Shown here in pieces: positions 44,744 to 54,268 of a stretch of DNA of 64,000 nucleotides (the first letter of the stretch is position 1; each line of letters opens with the position of its first letter). Below the pieces are notes generated by a model that was not told the origin of the DNA, ran no database searches, and saw only the letters and a list, made by a program, of their open reading frames with translations. This stretch comes from Chloroflexota bacterium. Lineage in GTDB: Bacteria > Chloroflexota > Anaerolineae > Anaerolineales > UBA11579. The stretch is from positions 26,416 to 90,415 of the forward strand of contig JABJGH010000066.1 of assembly GCA_018662365.1 (NCBI GenBank), read 5' to 3'. The translations under genes were made by a program, and so were the position numbers.

Positions 44744-46015
44744 ATGACGGGAAAAAAAGGAATAAACTCTAGAGCATTAATGATCGGATTGATAGCCATA
44801 GTAGTTGTTATTGGCTTCGCTTTGGTTAGCCTATCCATCGGGTCTTCTAGAGTTGAAGCTGAAGAGGGACCGGTGAATGCATTGGCAAACAGCAAGAATG
44901 ATTGTGTGGTTTGCCATGATAGAACCACCCCAGGAATTATTCAACAGTACGGTCACAGCACAATGGCCGCAGCAGATGTAACATGTGAAGATTGCCATGA
45001 AGTTGAAAGGGACTATCCTGGCGGCATTGAGCATGAGGGCACATACGTTTTACAAAGCCCTACAACCGCAATGTGCCAGAGCTGCCATGAGAATGAAGTT
45101 AATCAATATTATGCTAGCCGACATGCTTTACCAGCATACGTTGCAATGGTAGGTGCAGAAGTATTGGACGAAGATCTGATGGCGATGTATCAGGAAGTGA
45201 CTGAGGGGCAACCCGACCCAGATCGAGCAAGAAATGCGATCTACCATTTGGAAGGACCCGCGGTTACTCGCTTTGCGTGTGAAGGTTGCCATAATATTGG
45301 TAAACCGGCCGAGGATGGTTCAGTTGGTGAGTGTCAACAATGTCACCTTCGTCACGAGTTCAGCCTAGAGCAAGTACGAAAGCCTGAAACTTGTAGTGCC
45401 TGCCATATTGGTCCGGACCATCCACAATTTGAGATCTATCAAGAATCTCCCCATGGCATTTCCTATGCTGTAGGTAGTGATGACTGGAATTGGGATGCTG
45501 ACCCTGGCACCTTAACTTCAGAGGATTTCCCTGCCCCCACATGTGCAACATGTCACTTCAGTGGATTTGGCGGAACAGCGACCACACATGATTCCGGTGA
45601 CCGATTGACCTGGTTCTTGTTCATGCCGGTTAGTGAACGAAGACCTGGATACAATGAAAATGCGGGTCGGATGCAACAAGTTTGTGGCGAATGCCATAAT
45701 AGTGATTTTATTGATGATTTCTATACTGATGGAGATGCCCTGGTTGAGGCAGTCAACGCTTGGGTATTGGAAAGCCGAGAGATCATTAAGCCTCTTCAAG
45801 ACAATGGGTTGTTAACAGCTGACCCGTTTGATGAACCGATCGATTTTGTCTTCTTTGACCTATGGCATCATTGGGGGAGAACCGCAAAATTTGGTGGATG
45901 GATGCAAGGACCTGATTACACCCAATGGCATGGAGCTTATGAAGTGCTTCGTGAGCTAGCTGAATTGAAAGAAATGGTACATGACAAATTAGAAGAAGCT
46001 GGAATAGAGCCGTAA
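44744..46015 (+). CDS. Octaheme cytochrome of the hydroxylamine oxidoreductase (HAO) family
   Basis: A 423-residue protein with an N-terminal membrane anchor (about residues 11-33) and eight CxxCH motifs (CVVCH, CEDCH, CQSCH, CEGCH, CQQCH, CSACH, CATCH, CGECH). Segments IYQESPHGISY, PAPTCATCHFSG, TTHDSGDRLTW, CGECHNSDFIDDFY and GPDYTQWHGAYEV fit the HAO/octaheme family. Relatives oxidise hydroxylamine or hydrazine, or reduce nitrite to ammonia, on the outer face of the membrane. Which direction applies depends on whether a tyrosine crosslinks the active-site heme; this needs an alignment. GAGGAGA precedes the ATG. The next gene starts 2 bases after the stop and encodes its probable membrane partner. 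Confidence 0.85.
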   Translation: MTGKKGINSRALMIGLIAIVVVIGFALVSLSIGSSRVEAEEGPVNALANSKNDCVVCHDRTTPGIIQQYGHSTMAAADVTCEDCHEVERDYPGGIEHEGTYVLQSPTTAMCQSCHENEVNQYYASRHALPAYVAMVGAEVLDEDLMAMYQEVTEGQPDPDRARNAIYHLEGPAVTRFACEGCHNIGKPAEDGSVGECQQCHLRHEFSLEQVRKPETCSACHIGPDHPQFEIYQESPHGISYAVGSDDWNWDADPGTLTSEDFPAPTCATCHFSGFGGTATTHDSGDRLTWFLFMPVSERRPGYNENAGRMQQVCGECHNSDFIDDFYTDGDALVEAVNAWVLESREIIKPLQDNGLLTADPFDEPIDFVFFDLWHHWGRTAKFGGWMQGPDYTQWHGAYEVLRELAELKEMVHDKLEEAGIEP

Positions 46016-46017
46016 AA

Positions 46018-46920
46018 ATGTATCATCTCGCAACTATTTTCCCAAAATTAAAAGAGATCAAGCTACCCCTTAGTAGGGATCAGCTTGTCCTCGTAATGGT
46101 CGCAATAAACGAGATCATAGTGGGCGTGGATATCTTCCTCGCCCACAGCATCAGCAGAACGATTGTGCCTTACGAGTGGATTCCGATCATTTTTGGACCC
46201 ATTGCTGGAATCCTATTGTTGATTTCAGGTGCAATCGCAATCCGTCGTCGAGAATTGGCTACTTCCATCGCAACTTTGGTGTTTGTCTCTAGTATTCTGG
46301 TTGGTGTCCTTGGAAGTTATTTCCACATCCGAAGAGCATTTTTATTGGATGCTGGATTCGCCCAAATGTTTAGTATCGACTTGGCCATTTGGGCTCCCCC
46401 ATTGTTTGGCCCGATTACTTTTGCTGGGTTAGGCATATATGGATTAAGTGCTGCTTTCATTGAAGCTCCAGCAGGTAGTGGAAAACTTAAATTGTGGGGA
46501 AATAAAACCCTGCAAATGCCGTTTTCTAAAACGAGAGGCTATTTGTTCTTGGTTGCATTGGGCATGTTGGCGATGTTGGTCAGTTCGGTTTTTGATCATG
46601 CACGCACTGGATTTGAAAATCCTTGGCTTTGGCTTCCCACGGTGGTGGGCATATTTGCTGTAGTGGTGGCGGTGGTGCTTGGCGTGGCCGATGAGATCAA
46701 TGAAAATGATGTAAAAACCTATTTTGTAGCAATGACCTTGATGATGCTTACTGGTTTAATTGGGACAGCACTTCATATTCAAACAGACCTAACTTCTGAC
46801 TTTCAATTTGTGCAGGAACGGTTTTTGAGAGGCGCGCCATTTATGGCTCCGTTGAACTTTGTAAATATGGGGATGCTGGCCTTGATCGTTCTTTTAGATC
46901 CCAAAGAGGAAACAGAATAA
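46018..46920 (+). CDS. Polytopic membrane partner of the octaheme cytochrome
   Basis: Not a family I can name. The 300-residue protein has about eight hydrophobic helices. Histidines near helix ends (LGSYFHIRRAF, SVFDHARTG, TALHIQTDL, plus IFLAHSISR) could bind heme b or interact with quinone. It follows the octaheme gene with a 2-base gap and shares its terminator, so it is almost certainly a subunit. In known systems HAO-like enzymes talk to the quinone pool through a NapC/NrfH-type tetraheme protein; none is present, so this protein may replace it (inference). Confidence 0.7.
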   Translation: MYHLATIFPKLKEIKLPLSRDQLVLVMVAINEIIVGVDIFLAHSISRTIVPYEWIPIIFGPIAGILLLISGAIAIRRRELATSIATLVFVSSILVGVLGSYFHIRRAFLLDAGFAQMFSIDLAIWAPPLFGPITFAGLGIYGLSAAFIEAPAGSGKLKLWGNKTLQMPFSKTRGYLFLVALGMLAMLVSSVFDHARTGFENPWLWLPTVVGIFAVVVAVVLGVADEINENDVKTYFVAMTLMMLTGLIGTALHIQTDLTSDFQFVQERFLRGAPFMAPLNFVNMGMLALIVLLDPKEETE

Positions 46921-46938
46921 TTTCATTCAGTCTTAGTA

Positions 46939-46977
46939 TAAAAAAGACTCTAGCACTTATGCTGGGGTCTTTTTTTA
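46939..46977 (+). terminator. Terminator of the octaheme operon
   Basis: AAAAAAGAC and AGCA arms pair with TGCT and GTCTTTTTT around a 4-base loop with two mismatched positions; T-run follows, about 20 bases after the stop. Confidence 0.8.
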
Positions 46978-46980
46978 TAT

Positions 46981-47344
46981 TTATCTAAAATCATCGTTAA
47001 GCTTATATATTACTTCTTCGATCCCTTTGCCCCTTGCATTTGAAAAGTATAACTCTTGCCCAATTTTTATAAATCTGGATTTCTCTAATACTCTGATTGA
47101 CCTAAAATTATCTATTACTGCTCTGGCAAAAATTGGACGGTGTGTTTGCATTTGCAAAAACAGCTCAATGGCTTTAGTGGCGCCCCCCCTACCCCAGTAG
47201 GTCCTTCCTATCCAATAACTAATTTGGAGCTCATCAAACAAGAAATAACTTAAAATGCTGCCAACCACCTTGTTTTTCACGGTGATCGTTCTAATTATTA
47301 CTGAATTATCATTGATGCAATATAATTTTTTTAAATGCTTTCAT
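46981..47344 (-). pseudogene. Frameshifted, N-terminally short GNAT acetyltransferase
   Basis: The frame from 47280 encodes the C-terminal part of a RimJ/RimL-type GNAT: ISYWIGRTYWGRGGATKAIE (acetyl-CoA site) and RAVIDNFRSIRVLEKSRF. Coding continues upstream without a start (LYCINDNSVIIRTITVKNK). An ATG at 47344 with GGAG just before it opens another frame, MKAFKK, that enters a run of seven A's (47326-47332, minus strand). Skipping one A joins the two frames into about 120 residues. So either a homopolymer read error, a real mutation, or slippage is involved. Even joined it lacks the first third of a normal GNAT, so it is likely decaying. Confidence 0.6.
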
Positions 47345-47397
47345 AAAATCTCCATGTTATAATTTTCCTGTTAAATTCCAGGACAAAAAGAGATGAA

Positions 47398-48465
47398 ATG
47401 CTAGATAAATTAAAAGGCATTGAAAAGCGATATGCCGAAATAAATGATGAATTAATGGAAGTTGGGGATGACTATAAACGCGCTACCGAACTAGGAAAAG
47501 AGCGAGCTGATATCGAACCCCTAATTCTCAAGGCAAAAGAATATCGCCAAATAATTGAAGGGATCGAGGATGCAAAAGCAATGATCAATGGAGATGACTC
47601 TGAGCTGATTGAATTGGCAGAGATGGAGTTAGCGGAACTAGAACCAAAGCTCGAACCTATAGAAGACCAAATAAAAGGAATGCTCCTACCGAAAGATCCT
47701 AGGGATGATAAGAATGTGATCGTTGAAATTCGCGCTGGCGCGGGTGGAGATGAGGCGGGTATCTTTGCTGCAGATTTGTATCGGATGTACATTCGTTTCG
47801 CCGAACGAAAACGGTGGGATACAGAAATGATATCGATGCATGAAACTGGTGTGGGAGGAGTAAAAGAAGCAACCTTCCAGATCATAGGGAAAGGTGCTTT
47901 TTCAAGGCTTAAACATGAGACGGGAGTACATCGAGTGCAACGTGTGCCCGCAACAGAATCGCAAGGACGTATTCATACTTCAACTGCCACGGTGGCAATG
48001 ATGGCTGAAATTGAGGATGTCGAAATTGATATTCCGGAAAGCGATATAAAAATGGATGTGTATAAGTCTGCGGGTGCAGGTGGTCAATCGGTACAAAAAA
48101 ACTCAACAGCAGTGCGGCTGACTCATATTCCTTCTGGTATGGTCGTGCAATGCCAAGATGAGCGCTCACAACTTCAAAACCGATTGCGGGCAATGTCGAT
48201 CATGCGAGCACGTCTTTATGACCTTGAAATTCAAAAACAACAGGCTGAAGTAGCTGCTGACCGAAAATCACAAATTGGGTCTGGGGACAGGTCAGAGAAG
48301 ATCCGGACGTATAATTATCCACAATCTCGTTTGACTGACCACCGAGTCCACTATACCGCCCATAATTTGCCCGCTGTGATGGATGGGGATATAGATAGTC
48401 TATTAGACGAGTTGGCTACACACCACGAAGCTGTGCGTCTGGCAGCTGCTGGGTTGGATGACTAA
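47398..48465 (+). CDS. prfA: Peptide chain release factor 1
   Basis: A 355-residue release factor reading UAA and UAG. The codon-recognition tripeptide is PAT within VQRVPATESQGR, which marks RF1 rather than RF2 (SPF). The GGQ loop is KSAGAGGQSVQKNST. It overlaps prmC by 8 bases, so the enzyme that methylates this Gln is coupled to it. Only 53 bases separate its start from the GNAT remnant on the other strand. AAAGAGATGAA precedes the ATG. Confidence 0.96.
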   Translation: MLDKLKGIEKRYAEINDELMEVGDDYKRATELGKERADIEPLILKAKEYRQIIEGIEDAKAMINGDDSELIELAEMELAELEPKLEPIEDQIKGMLLPKDPRDDKNVIVEIRAGAGGDEAGIFAADLYRMYIRFAERKRWDTEMISMHETGVGGVKEATFQIIGKGAFSRLKHETGVHRVQRVPATESQGRIHTSTATVAMMAEIEDVEIDIPESDIKMDVYKSAGAGGQSVQKNSTAVRLTHIPSGMVVQCQDERSQLQNRLRAMSIMRARLYDLEIQKQQAEVAADRKSQIGSGDRSEKIRTYNYPQSRLTDHRVHYTAHNLPAVMDGDIDSLLDELATHHEAVRLAAAGLDD

Positions 48466-49312
48466 ACCTAATTCCTTTACTGTTTTATCTGCATTAACCG
48501 AAGCAAAAAAAATCTTAGCTGTCGTTTCAGAGACATCTAGTCTCGATGCACATGTATTGCTGGCGTATATAACGGGGGGAAATAGGGCATGGGTGGTTGC
48601 GCATTATGAAGATTTCCTATCGTTCGAACAAATTGACCGATTTGAGGAAGCCCTTTCCCGATTAAAAAATGGCGAGCCCCTTCCCTATGTTTTAGGAGAA
48701 TGGGAATTCTATGGCCTTCCATTCAGAATTTCCCCTGAAGTGCTAATTCCTCGACCAGAAACTGAGCTGCTTGTCGAAAAGGCGATCAATTGGTTGAAAG
48801 GAAAAAACAAAGTTAGCCATGTCGCTGATGCAGGCACTGGTTCCGGAATTATTCCGATTTGCATTGCTAAGAATATTGATGACATAGAGGTCACTGCAAT
48901 AGATATTTCAGGGGAGGCAATTAAAATCGCCAAGAAAAATATTGAATGGCATGATCTCACTGAGCGAATCAATTTAATTCAAAATGATTTACTAAAAGGC
49001 ATTGAAATTAAATTTGATCTGATCACTGCCAATTTGCCCTATATTCCCACTGAGACCCTAAAAGAATTGGCTGTATATAAAACTGAACCCACTTTGGCTC
49101 TGGACGGTGGTGATGATGGGTTAGATCTGATTCGTAAACTACTTGAACAATCCGTTCATTATCTAAATCCAGGCGGAATAATCTTATTAGAGATCGAATA
49201 TCGCCAGGGGAAAAAAGTAATAGATATGGCTAAATCATACTTTCCCCAGGCCAAAATTACTATTCATCCTGATCTTGCGGGACATGACAGGTTGGTTGAG
49301 ATACAAACTTAG
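48458..49312 (+). CDS. prmC: Release-factor glutamine methyltransferase PrmC
   Basis: A 284-residue SAM enzyme that methylates the GGQ glutamine of release factors. N-terminal helical domain, then motif I VADAGTGSGIIPICIA and the catalytic loop TANLPYIPTETL; the usual NPPY is NLPY here. EPTLALDGGDDGLDLIRKLL is the family hallmark. It overlaps prfA at its start and is followed 16 bases on by the Sua5 gene, a common grouping. Confidence 0.93.
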   Translation: MTKPNSFTVLSALTEAKKILAVVSETSSLDAHVLLAYITGGNRAWVVAHYEDFLSFEQIDRFEEALSRLKNGEPLPYVLGEWEFYGLPFRISPEVLIPRPETELLVEKAINWLKGKNKVSHVADAGTGSGIIPICIAKNIDDIEVTAIDISGEAIKIAKKNIEWHDLTERINLIQNDLLKGIEIKFDLITANLPYIPTETLKELAVYKTEPTLALDGGDDGLDLIRKLLEQSVHYLNPGGIILLEIEYRQGKKVIDMAKSYFPQAKITIHPDLAGHDRLVEIQT

Positions 49313-49328
49313 GTTATTATTTGATTCA

Positions 49329-49952
49329 ATGAATACAAAGATTATCAATTCTGAAGATCCTGATGCGATCGCCATAGCAATGGAAGTATTGAAGGAAAAT
49401 GGAACGGTTGCCTTTCCTACAGACACGGTTTATGGTCTTGCCACCTTAACTTCTGAATCAGAGGTAATCAAAAAACTTTTTGTGATTAAGGACCGCGACG
49501 AAAAACAAGCGATTGCGGTATTAATAGGGCAGGATAAAGATTTAGAATTGGTTGCAGAGCACGCTAGTGAAAAGGCATTGCGTTTGGCCAATGCGTTCTG
49601 GCCGGGAGCACTCACCCTAATTGTGCCAAGAAATCCTAATTTACCAGATATTCTTTCCCCCCTGCCGACAATCGGGGTGCGGATTCCAGATCATCCATTT
49701 GCAATTGAACTAATGAAAATGTCTGGCCCTTTAGCTGTAACCTCTGCAAATCTTTCGGGTGGCAAAAACACGATGAATGCGAAATCTGTTTTAGACCAAC
49801 TTGATGGAAAGATTGATCTCATCATTGACGGGGGAGAAACACCAGGAGGAAGCCCCTCTACTGTTGTAGATGTGCGGGGAAATGAACCCATAATACTTAG
49901 AGAGGGGCCGATCACAGAAGAAGAAATATTAGCTGTATGGATAAAAAAATGA
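49329..49952 (+). CDS. L-threonylcarbamoyladenylate synthase (Sua5/YrdC)
   Basis: A 207-residue YrdC-domain protein that makes threonylcarbamoyl-AMP for the t6A37 tRNA modification. Seen: AFPTDTVYGLATL, RLANAFWPGALTLIV, VRIPDHP and TSANLSGG. No C-terminal Sua5 extension, so the TsaC-type short form. The ATG at 49329 fits the fold; a TTG at 49275 would extend it into prmC by 18 residues. Its pathway partner TsaD is encoded at 57 kb. Confidence 0.92.
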   Translation: MNTKIINSEDPDAIAIAMEVLKENGTVAFPTDTVYGLATLTSESEVIKKLFVIKDRDEKQAIAVLIGQDKDLELVAEHASEKALRLANAFWPGALTLIVPRNPNLPDILSPLPTIGVRIPDHPFAIELMKMSGPLAVTSANLSGGKNTMNAKSVLDQLDGKIDLIIDGGETPGGSPSTVVDVRGNEPIILREGPITEEEILAVWIKK

Positions 49953-49977
49953 GGAGCTATTTGCTCCTCATTTTTTT
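49944..49977 (+). terminator. Terminator of prfA-prmC-sua5
   Basis: A-run, GAGGAGC arm, short loop, GCTCCTC arm and seven T's, beginning inside the last codons of the Sua5 gene. Confidence 0.9.
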
Positions 49978-49991
49978 ATCAATCAATAATT

Positions 49992-50879
49992 TTACTCAGC
50001 CACTAAAAAGAATTTTGCCAATTTACCGTGCCAACCGCCCAACAATTTTGCTAAATGCATACTCCCGGTGAGTAACAACAACCCTATAATCATCACGGCG
50101 GGCAGCAACCAGTTGGGCAAGAAATAGCTCGCTCCACTAAAAGTTATTAAGGGGATATTTAATATTTCTTGAAGGAAAGGTGTGATCATTAATGCAATGC
50201 TAATAATATTCAATGAAAACGACAGGGTAAAATAGATCACCCCTAGTGGGAGCATTAGGACCATATACAATATTGCCATCCAGATACTTTTGTCTTTGAA
50301 AAGAACTTTGATCCTTTCTTTCCAATTTAATCCTTGAGGGAAAAACACCTGTCGGCGAGGCATCCTGACGCCGAGTAAGCCTTCAACAATGCGGCCTTCA
50401 AGCAAGCTGATTCCTTTTACGGAAAACATAAATATCACAGCTACTGGTAAGCCAAAAATAAATAATGCAAACGCGAAGGATGTGGAAAGACCTGCTACTG
50501 CCCATGTGAAGTAAAGGGGTCCGGTAACGAGGGATATCAACATATAAACTAATGCACCCCAGGCCTTAGGGTCTGCGAAAATTCCAAAGAAGCGGGAGAA
50601 ACCCCCGCCCCCTGTTTGATTCGAGTAAGAAAGGGCAGGCCGAATTCGGGCTTCGATCTGAGTATACGCCGCAGCAGTTTCTTCTGGGGAACCATATTCC
50701 TCTATGATCTTTGGCAACAAATCTTCTGGGGATTTGTCAGGATATTTCTCCAATTCTGATTGAAGAGCCATATTTAAATGTTCTTCTGCATCTGATTGGG
50801 CATCTTGAATCGTGGCACGATCGGTTCCAGTTAGTTCTCTTTTTAGTAAAGTTAAATATTGCTTAATTAACTTACTCAT
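49992..50879 (-). CDS. DUF1700/HAAS-type membrane protein
   Basis: A 295-residue protein with an N-terminal helical HAAS-like domain (LIKQYLTLLKRELTGTDRAT, SPEDLLPKIIEEYGSPEETA) and about five to six membrane helices after residue 110. These proteins are typically encoded after a PadR regulator, as here, and may sense or modify the envelope. The ATG at 50879 is chosen: GGAGGAG is just upstream, within the end of the padR gene. Its direct function is unknown. Confidence 0.8.
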   Translation of the reverse strand: MSKLIKQYLTLLKRELTGTDRATIQDAQSDAEEHLNMALQSELEKYPDKSPEDLLPKIIEEYGSPEETAAAYTQIEARIRPALSYSNQTGGGGFSRFFGIFADPKAWGALVYMLISLVTGPLYFTWAVAGLSTSFAFALFIFGLPVAVIFMFSVKGISLLEGRIVEGLLGVRMPRRQVFFPQGLNWKERIKVLFKDKSIWMAILYMVLMLPLGVIYFTLSFSLNIISIALMITPFLQEILNIPLITFSGASYFLPNWLLPAVMIIGLLLLTGSMHLAKLLGGWHGKLAKFFLVAE

Positions 50880-50880
50880 T

Positions 50881-51240
50881 TTATTCTCCTCCAAGGGTGT
50901 TATCTACGAAACTCTTTGTTTTCTCCCAAAGCTTGATCCATTCGGTGAGGATCTTTCGTCCATTGGAAGTGATTGAATAATATCTGCGCGGCGGACCAGA
51001 AGCAGAGGGTTCGACCATGCTTTTTAGCAAACTCCCCTTCTCCAAAGACCGCAATACAGGGTATAAGGCTCCCTGTTTCATTGCCGGTGCATTCTGCTCA
51101 TCGTTGCTCAGTTGTTTAGCAATTTGGTACCCATATAGGGGTTCTTCAGCTTGTGCCATGACACTTAGAAGAACTAAGCTGGTTACACCTGAATTGATCT
51201 CTTTTTGAAATTTTTTGTTTAGTACATTTATTTCAGTCAT
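50881..51240 (-). CDS. PadR family transcriptional regulator
   Basis: A 119-residue winged-helix regulator (PadR N-terminal domain: LVLLSVMAQAEEPLYGYQIA, MKQGALYPVLRSLEKGSLL, PPRRYYSITSNGRKIL). It lacks the long C-terminal helix domain of full-size PadR, so it belongs to the short subfamily 2, which dimerises by its last helix. The stop precedes the membrane-protein start by a base, so both form one operon. The 250-base divergent region before the M24 peptidase gene shows AT-rich stretches but no clear operator. Confidence 0.92.
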   Translation of the reverse strand: MTEINVLNKKFQKEINSGVTSLVLLSVMAQAEEPLYGYQIAKQLSNDEQNAPAMKQGALYPVLRSLEKGSLLKSMVEPSASGPPRRYYSITSNGRKILTEWIKLWEKTKSFVDNTLGGE

Positions 51241-51495
51241 ATTACCTACCTTTTATTTTCCTTCTTTTATCTCCTAGTCCATACTGTGAAGCATTAACTA
51301 TGATTTGATTAGCTCTATTATCAACTTACAACTAGTATTAGATGCATAATAGCACCAAGTTAATCCTATGTCAAGGGTTAATAATTTGCTCTTTTTAGGG
51401 GGGAAATTTTAAAATATAATTATTAAGGATGCACAAAGGAACGGTTATAATAAGTTTTCAAGGATAAAACATATAAGAAAACTTTGGGAGAAATG

Positions 51496-52725
51496 ATGAA
51501 AAAAGATATTGATGCCTTAATGGAAAAACATCAAATTGATGCGCTGCTAATTACAGGACCCGCTGGGCATAACCCACCGATGCAATATTTCACTGGAAAT
51601 GTACATATAGGGCATGGTGACCTCATTAAAAAACGGGGAGAAGAACCTGTCTTATTCTGCAATCCAATGGAACGGGAAGAAGCCGCTCGATCAGGAATTG
51701 AGATCAAGAATCTTGCCGAATATCGGTTAAGTGAGCTCATGAAAGAGGTAGATAACGATCCGGCAAAGGCAACAGCATTAAGATATAAGAAAATGTTCTC
51801 TGATATTAGTTTAACTTCTGGGAAGTTATCTATTTATGGTTTACAGGAAGCAGGACAAGCGTACCGAATTTTTAATGAACTCAAGGCAATCCTACCTGAT
51901 ATCGAAATTATTGGAGAAATGGGCCACTCAGTGTTGTCCCAAGCAATGGAAACAAAGGATGAGGATGAAGCAAAGCATCTCCGTCATATGGGGAAGGTGA
52001 CGACTGAGATCGTGGGTCGAGTTCAAAAATTTATACAAAGTCATAAGTCCAAAGACGGCGTAGTCGTTAAAACAGATGGAACCCCTCTCACAATTGGAGA
52101 TGTAAAAAGCAAGATCAATTTATGGGCTGCAGAATTAGACGTAGAAAATCCACACGGCACAATATTTGCAATTGGGGCCGATTCTGGGGTTCCCCATAAT
52201 GGAGGAAACCCAACAGATAAATTGGAATTAGGAAAAACGATCGTTTTTGACATTTTCCTTCAGCAAGCCGGGGGTGGGTACCATTCTGATTTCACCCGAA
52301 CTTGGTGTTTGGGTTATGCCCCCGAAGCGGAACAAAAACTATATGACGATGTGCGCAAAGTTTTTGACAACATCATGGAAGGGCTAGAATTAAACGCTCC
52401 CTTCGCCCCCATGCAGGCGCTCACCTGCCAGATGTTTGAAGATTTAGGACACGAAACGATCCGGCAAAACCCAATGATCACTGAGGGTTATGTACACAGT
52501 TTAGGACATGGTTTAGGGTTAAGAATTCACGAAGCACCGGGCGCTAGAGATGAGAAAGCGTTTTTCAAAACAGGTGTTGCGGTGACGATCGAACCTGGTC
52601 TATATTATCCATCTAAGGGGATGGGTTCCCGAATTGAGGATACAGTTTATGTAAATCAGGAGGGAACTATTGAATTACTGACCGACTATCCTTATGATCT
52701 GGTGATTCCGATAGAGGAAGCATAG
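51496..52725 (+). CDS. M24 family aminopeptidase (Xaa-Pro dipeptidase-like)
   Basis: A 409-residue pita-bread metallopeptidase. Metal ligands are visible: VFDIFLQQAGGGYHSDFTRTW (two Asp), SLGHGLGLRIHE (His), TIEPGLYYP (Glu) and GSRIEDTVYV (Glu). The N-terminal creatinase-like domain spans residues 1-160. It probably removes N-terminal residues before proline or cuts dipeptides; exact specificity cannot be read. Of several clustered starts, the ATG at 51496 has GGGAG 5 bases before it. Monocistronic. Confidence 0.88.
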   Translation: MKKDIDALMEKHQIDALLITGPAGHNPPMQYFTGNVHIGHGDLIKKRGEEPVLFCNPMEREEAARSGIEIKNLAEYRLSELMKEVDNDPAKATALRYKKMFSDISLTSGKLSIYGLQEAGQAYRIFNELKAILPDIEIIGEMGHSVLSQAMETKDEDEAKHLRHMGKVTTEIVGRVQKFIQSHKSKDGVVVKTDGTPLTIGDVKSKINLWAAELDVENPHGTIFAIGADSGVPHNGGNPTDKLELGKTIVFDIFLQQAGGGYHSDFTRTWCLGYAPEAEQKLYDDVRKVFDNIMEGLELNAPFAPMQALTCQMFEDLGHETIRQNPMITEGYVHSLGHGLGLRIHEAPGARDEKAFFKTGVAVTIEPGLYYPSKGMGSRIEDTVYVNQEGTIELLTDYPYDLVIPIEEA

Positions 52726-52752
52726 TCGATAAACCAAGAAAATTTATTATTA

Positions 52753-52788
52753 AAAAAGGGATGAGAGCTTCTCATCCCTTTTTTTTTA
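52753..52788. terminator. Terminator between M24 peptidase and thrC
   Basis: AAAAAAGGGATGAGA arm and its complement around a short GCT loop, followed by a T-run on the plus strand; convergent genes share it. Confidence 0.9.
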
Positions 52789-54105
52789 TGTCATCGAGTT
52801 GATCGAATTTTTTATTAATTCAATGTCGGGTTCAATTTCAATGGGGGTATTGGCATAACGATGAAATATATCTTTGGATTCTGAATGATAATCATTTTTA
52901 AACTTTGAAAATTTCAAGCCATGCGCGGTGGATATCACCACCACGCGGTCACTTCGCTGAATTGTGTTGTTCTCCCGAAGCCTAAAGAGCACCCCCAGAG
53001 CCACTGCGGTTTGGGGGCAGGTATATAATCCGGTTTGATCTGCCCGAGCGGAAGCATCTTTGAGTTCCTCTTCACTCACCTGTTCCACAATGCCATCAAA
53101 GGTTTTCATCACTTTCACGGCGCGCTCATAACTCACTGGATCACCAATTTGGATGGCGCTTGCCAAAGTATTTTGTGCTTTCATAGTTTGTTTTGACTTA
53201 AAATTATTTTTGTAGCTCAAATAAAATGGATTGGCCATTTCTGCTTGTGCACAAACAATTCTAGGGAGTTTATCAATCAATCCCAACTCTTTCATCATAC
53301 TTAACCCCTTTCCCAGAGCGCTCACATTTCCTAAATTGCCTGCGGGTAATACGATCCAATCAGGAACCTGCCAATCAAATTGTTGAACGATCTCTATGCC
53401 AACAGTTTTTTGCCCTTCCATGCGTAAGGAATTCATCGAATTTGCTAAATAGATTTCAGGATCTTTCGATAATTCCTGAACGATCTTCATACATCCATCA
53501 AAATCGGTATTTAAGGAAAATACTTGTGCCCCATTGGATATGGGCTGAATTAATTGCGCATTTGAAACCTTATTTTTGGGTAATAAGATGACTGCACGGA
53601 TCCCCGCATAAGCAGCATATGCAGATAATGCAGCGGATGTGTCTCCGGTGGAGGCACACGCAATTGCCTTGATTTTTTTTCCATCGGCAATCATTTGTTG
53701 AACGACAGATACGAGTACTGTCATTCCTAGATCTTTAAATGATCCAGTATGACTATTTCCGCTTAATTTGAGCCATAGATCATGTAGTTCGATTTCTTGA
53801 CCAAGTCTTTTTGCCCAAAAACAATTTGTCCATCCTTCAAAAAAGGAGGCAACGCTTTCATCATCAATTTGAGGGCTAACCCATTCTTTTTTGCCCCAGA
53901 CTCCACTGCCATAGGGCCATTGGTTGGTTGCCCTACGGGATTCAAAAATATTTTTCCATTCCTTTGATGATTTTTTTCTCAGTGCATCAAGATCATGATG
54001 GACATCAAGCAAACCCCCGCATTCTTTGCATTGATAAATAATATCGTAGATTGAATATCTGCTCCCACATCCACGTTCACATTCCAGCCAGCTGTTAAAT
54101 TTCAT
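52786..54105 (-). CDS. thrC: Threonine synthase
   Basis: A 439-residue PLP enzyme turning phosphohomoserine into threonine. The N-terminus carries a zinc-ribbon-like CERGCGSRY...CKECGG. The PLP lysine is in [31 protein letters not shown] and [15 protein letters not shown] bind the phosphate. The mid-long form with the zinc-ribbon N-terminus fits the class II-like enzymes of archaea and some bacteria. It is alone; no hom or thrB gene is near. Confidence 0.92.
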   Translation of the reverse strand: MKFNSWLECERGCGSRYSIYDIIYQCKECGGLLDVHHDLDALRKKSSKEWKNIFESRRATNQWPYGSGVWGKKEWVSPQIDDESVASFFEGWTNCFWAKRLGQEIELHDLWLKLSGNSHTGSFKDLGMTVLVSVVQQMIADGKKIKAIACASTGDTSAALSAYAAYAGIRAVILLPKNKVSNAQLIQPISNGAQVFSLNTDFDGCMKIVQELSKDPEIYLANSMNSLRMEGQKTVGIEIVQQFDWQVPDWIVLPAGNLGNVSALGKGLSMMKELGLIDKLPRIVCAQAEMANPFYLSYKNNFKSKQTMKAQNTLASAIQIGDPVSYERAVKVMKTFDGIVEQVSEEELKDASARADQTGLYTCPQTAVALGVLFRLRENNTIQRSDRVVVISTAHGLKFSKFKNDYHSESKDIFHRYANTPIEIEPDIELIKNSINSMT

Positions 54106-54268
54106 AGATCACTCCAATCACGGTCAATATTGACCAATTACAGACAAAAATTATTTCACCAATAATACTATATGGTTTCATTCTCCAATAGCAAATTGAT
54201 CGAATTCAAATATTTATGAAATTAGGATAAACTATATCTATTAATACTTCTAATTCCAAAGGATTTAT

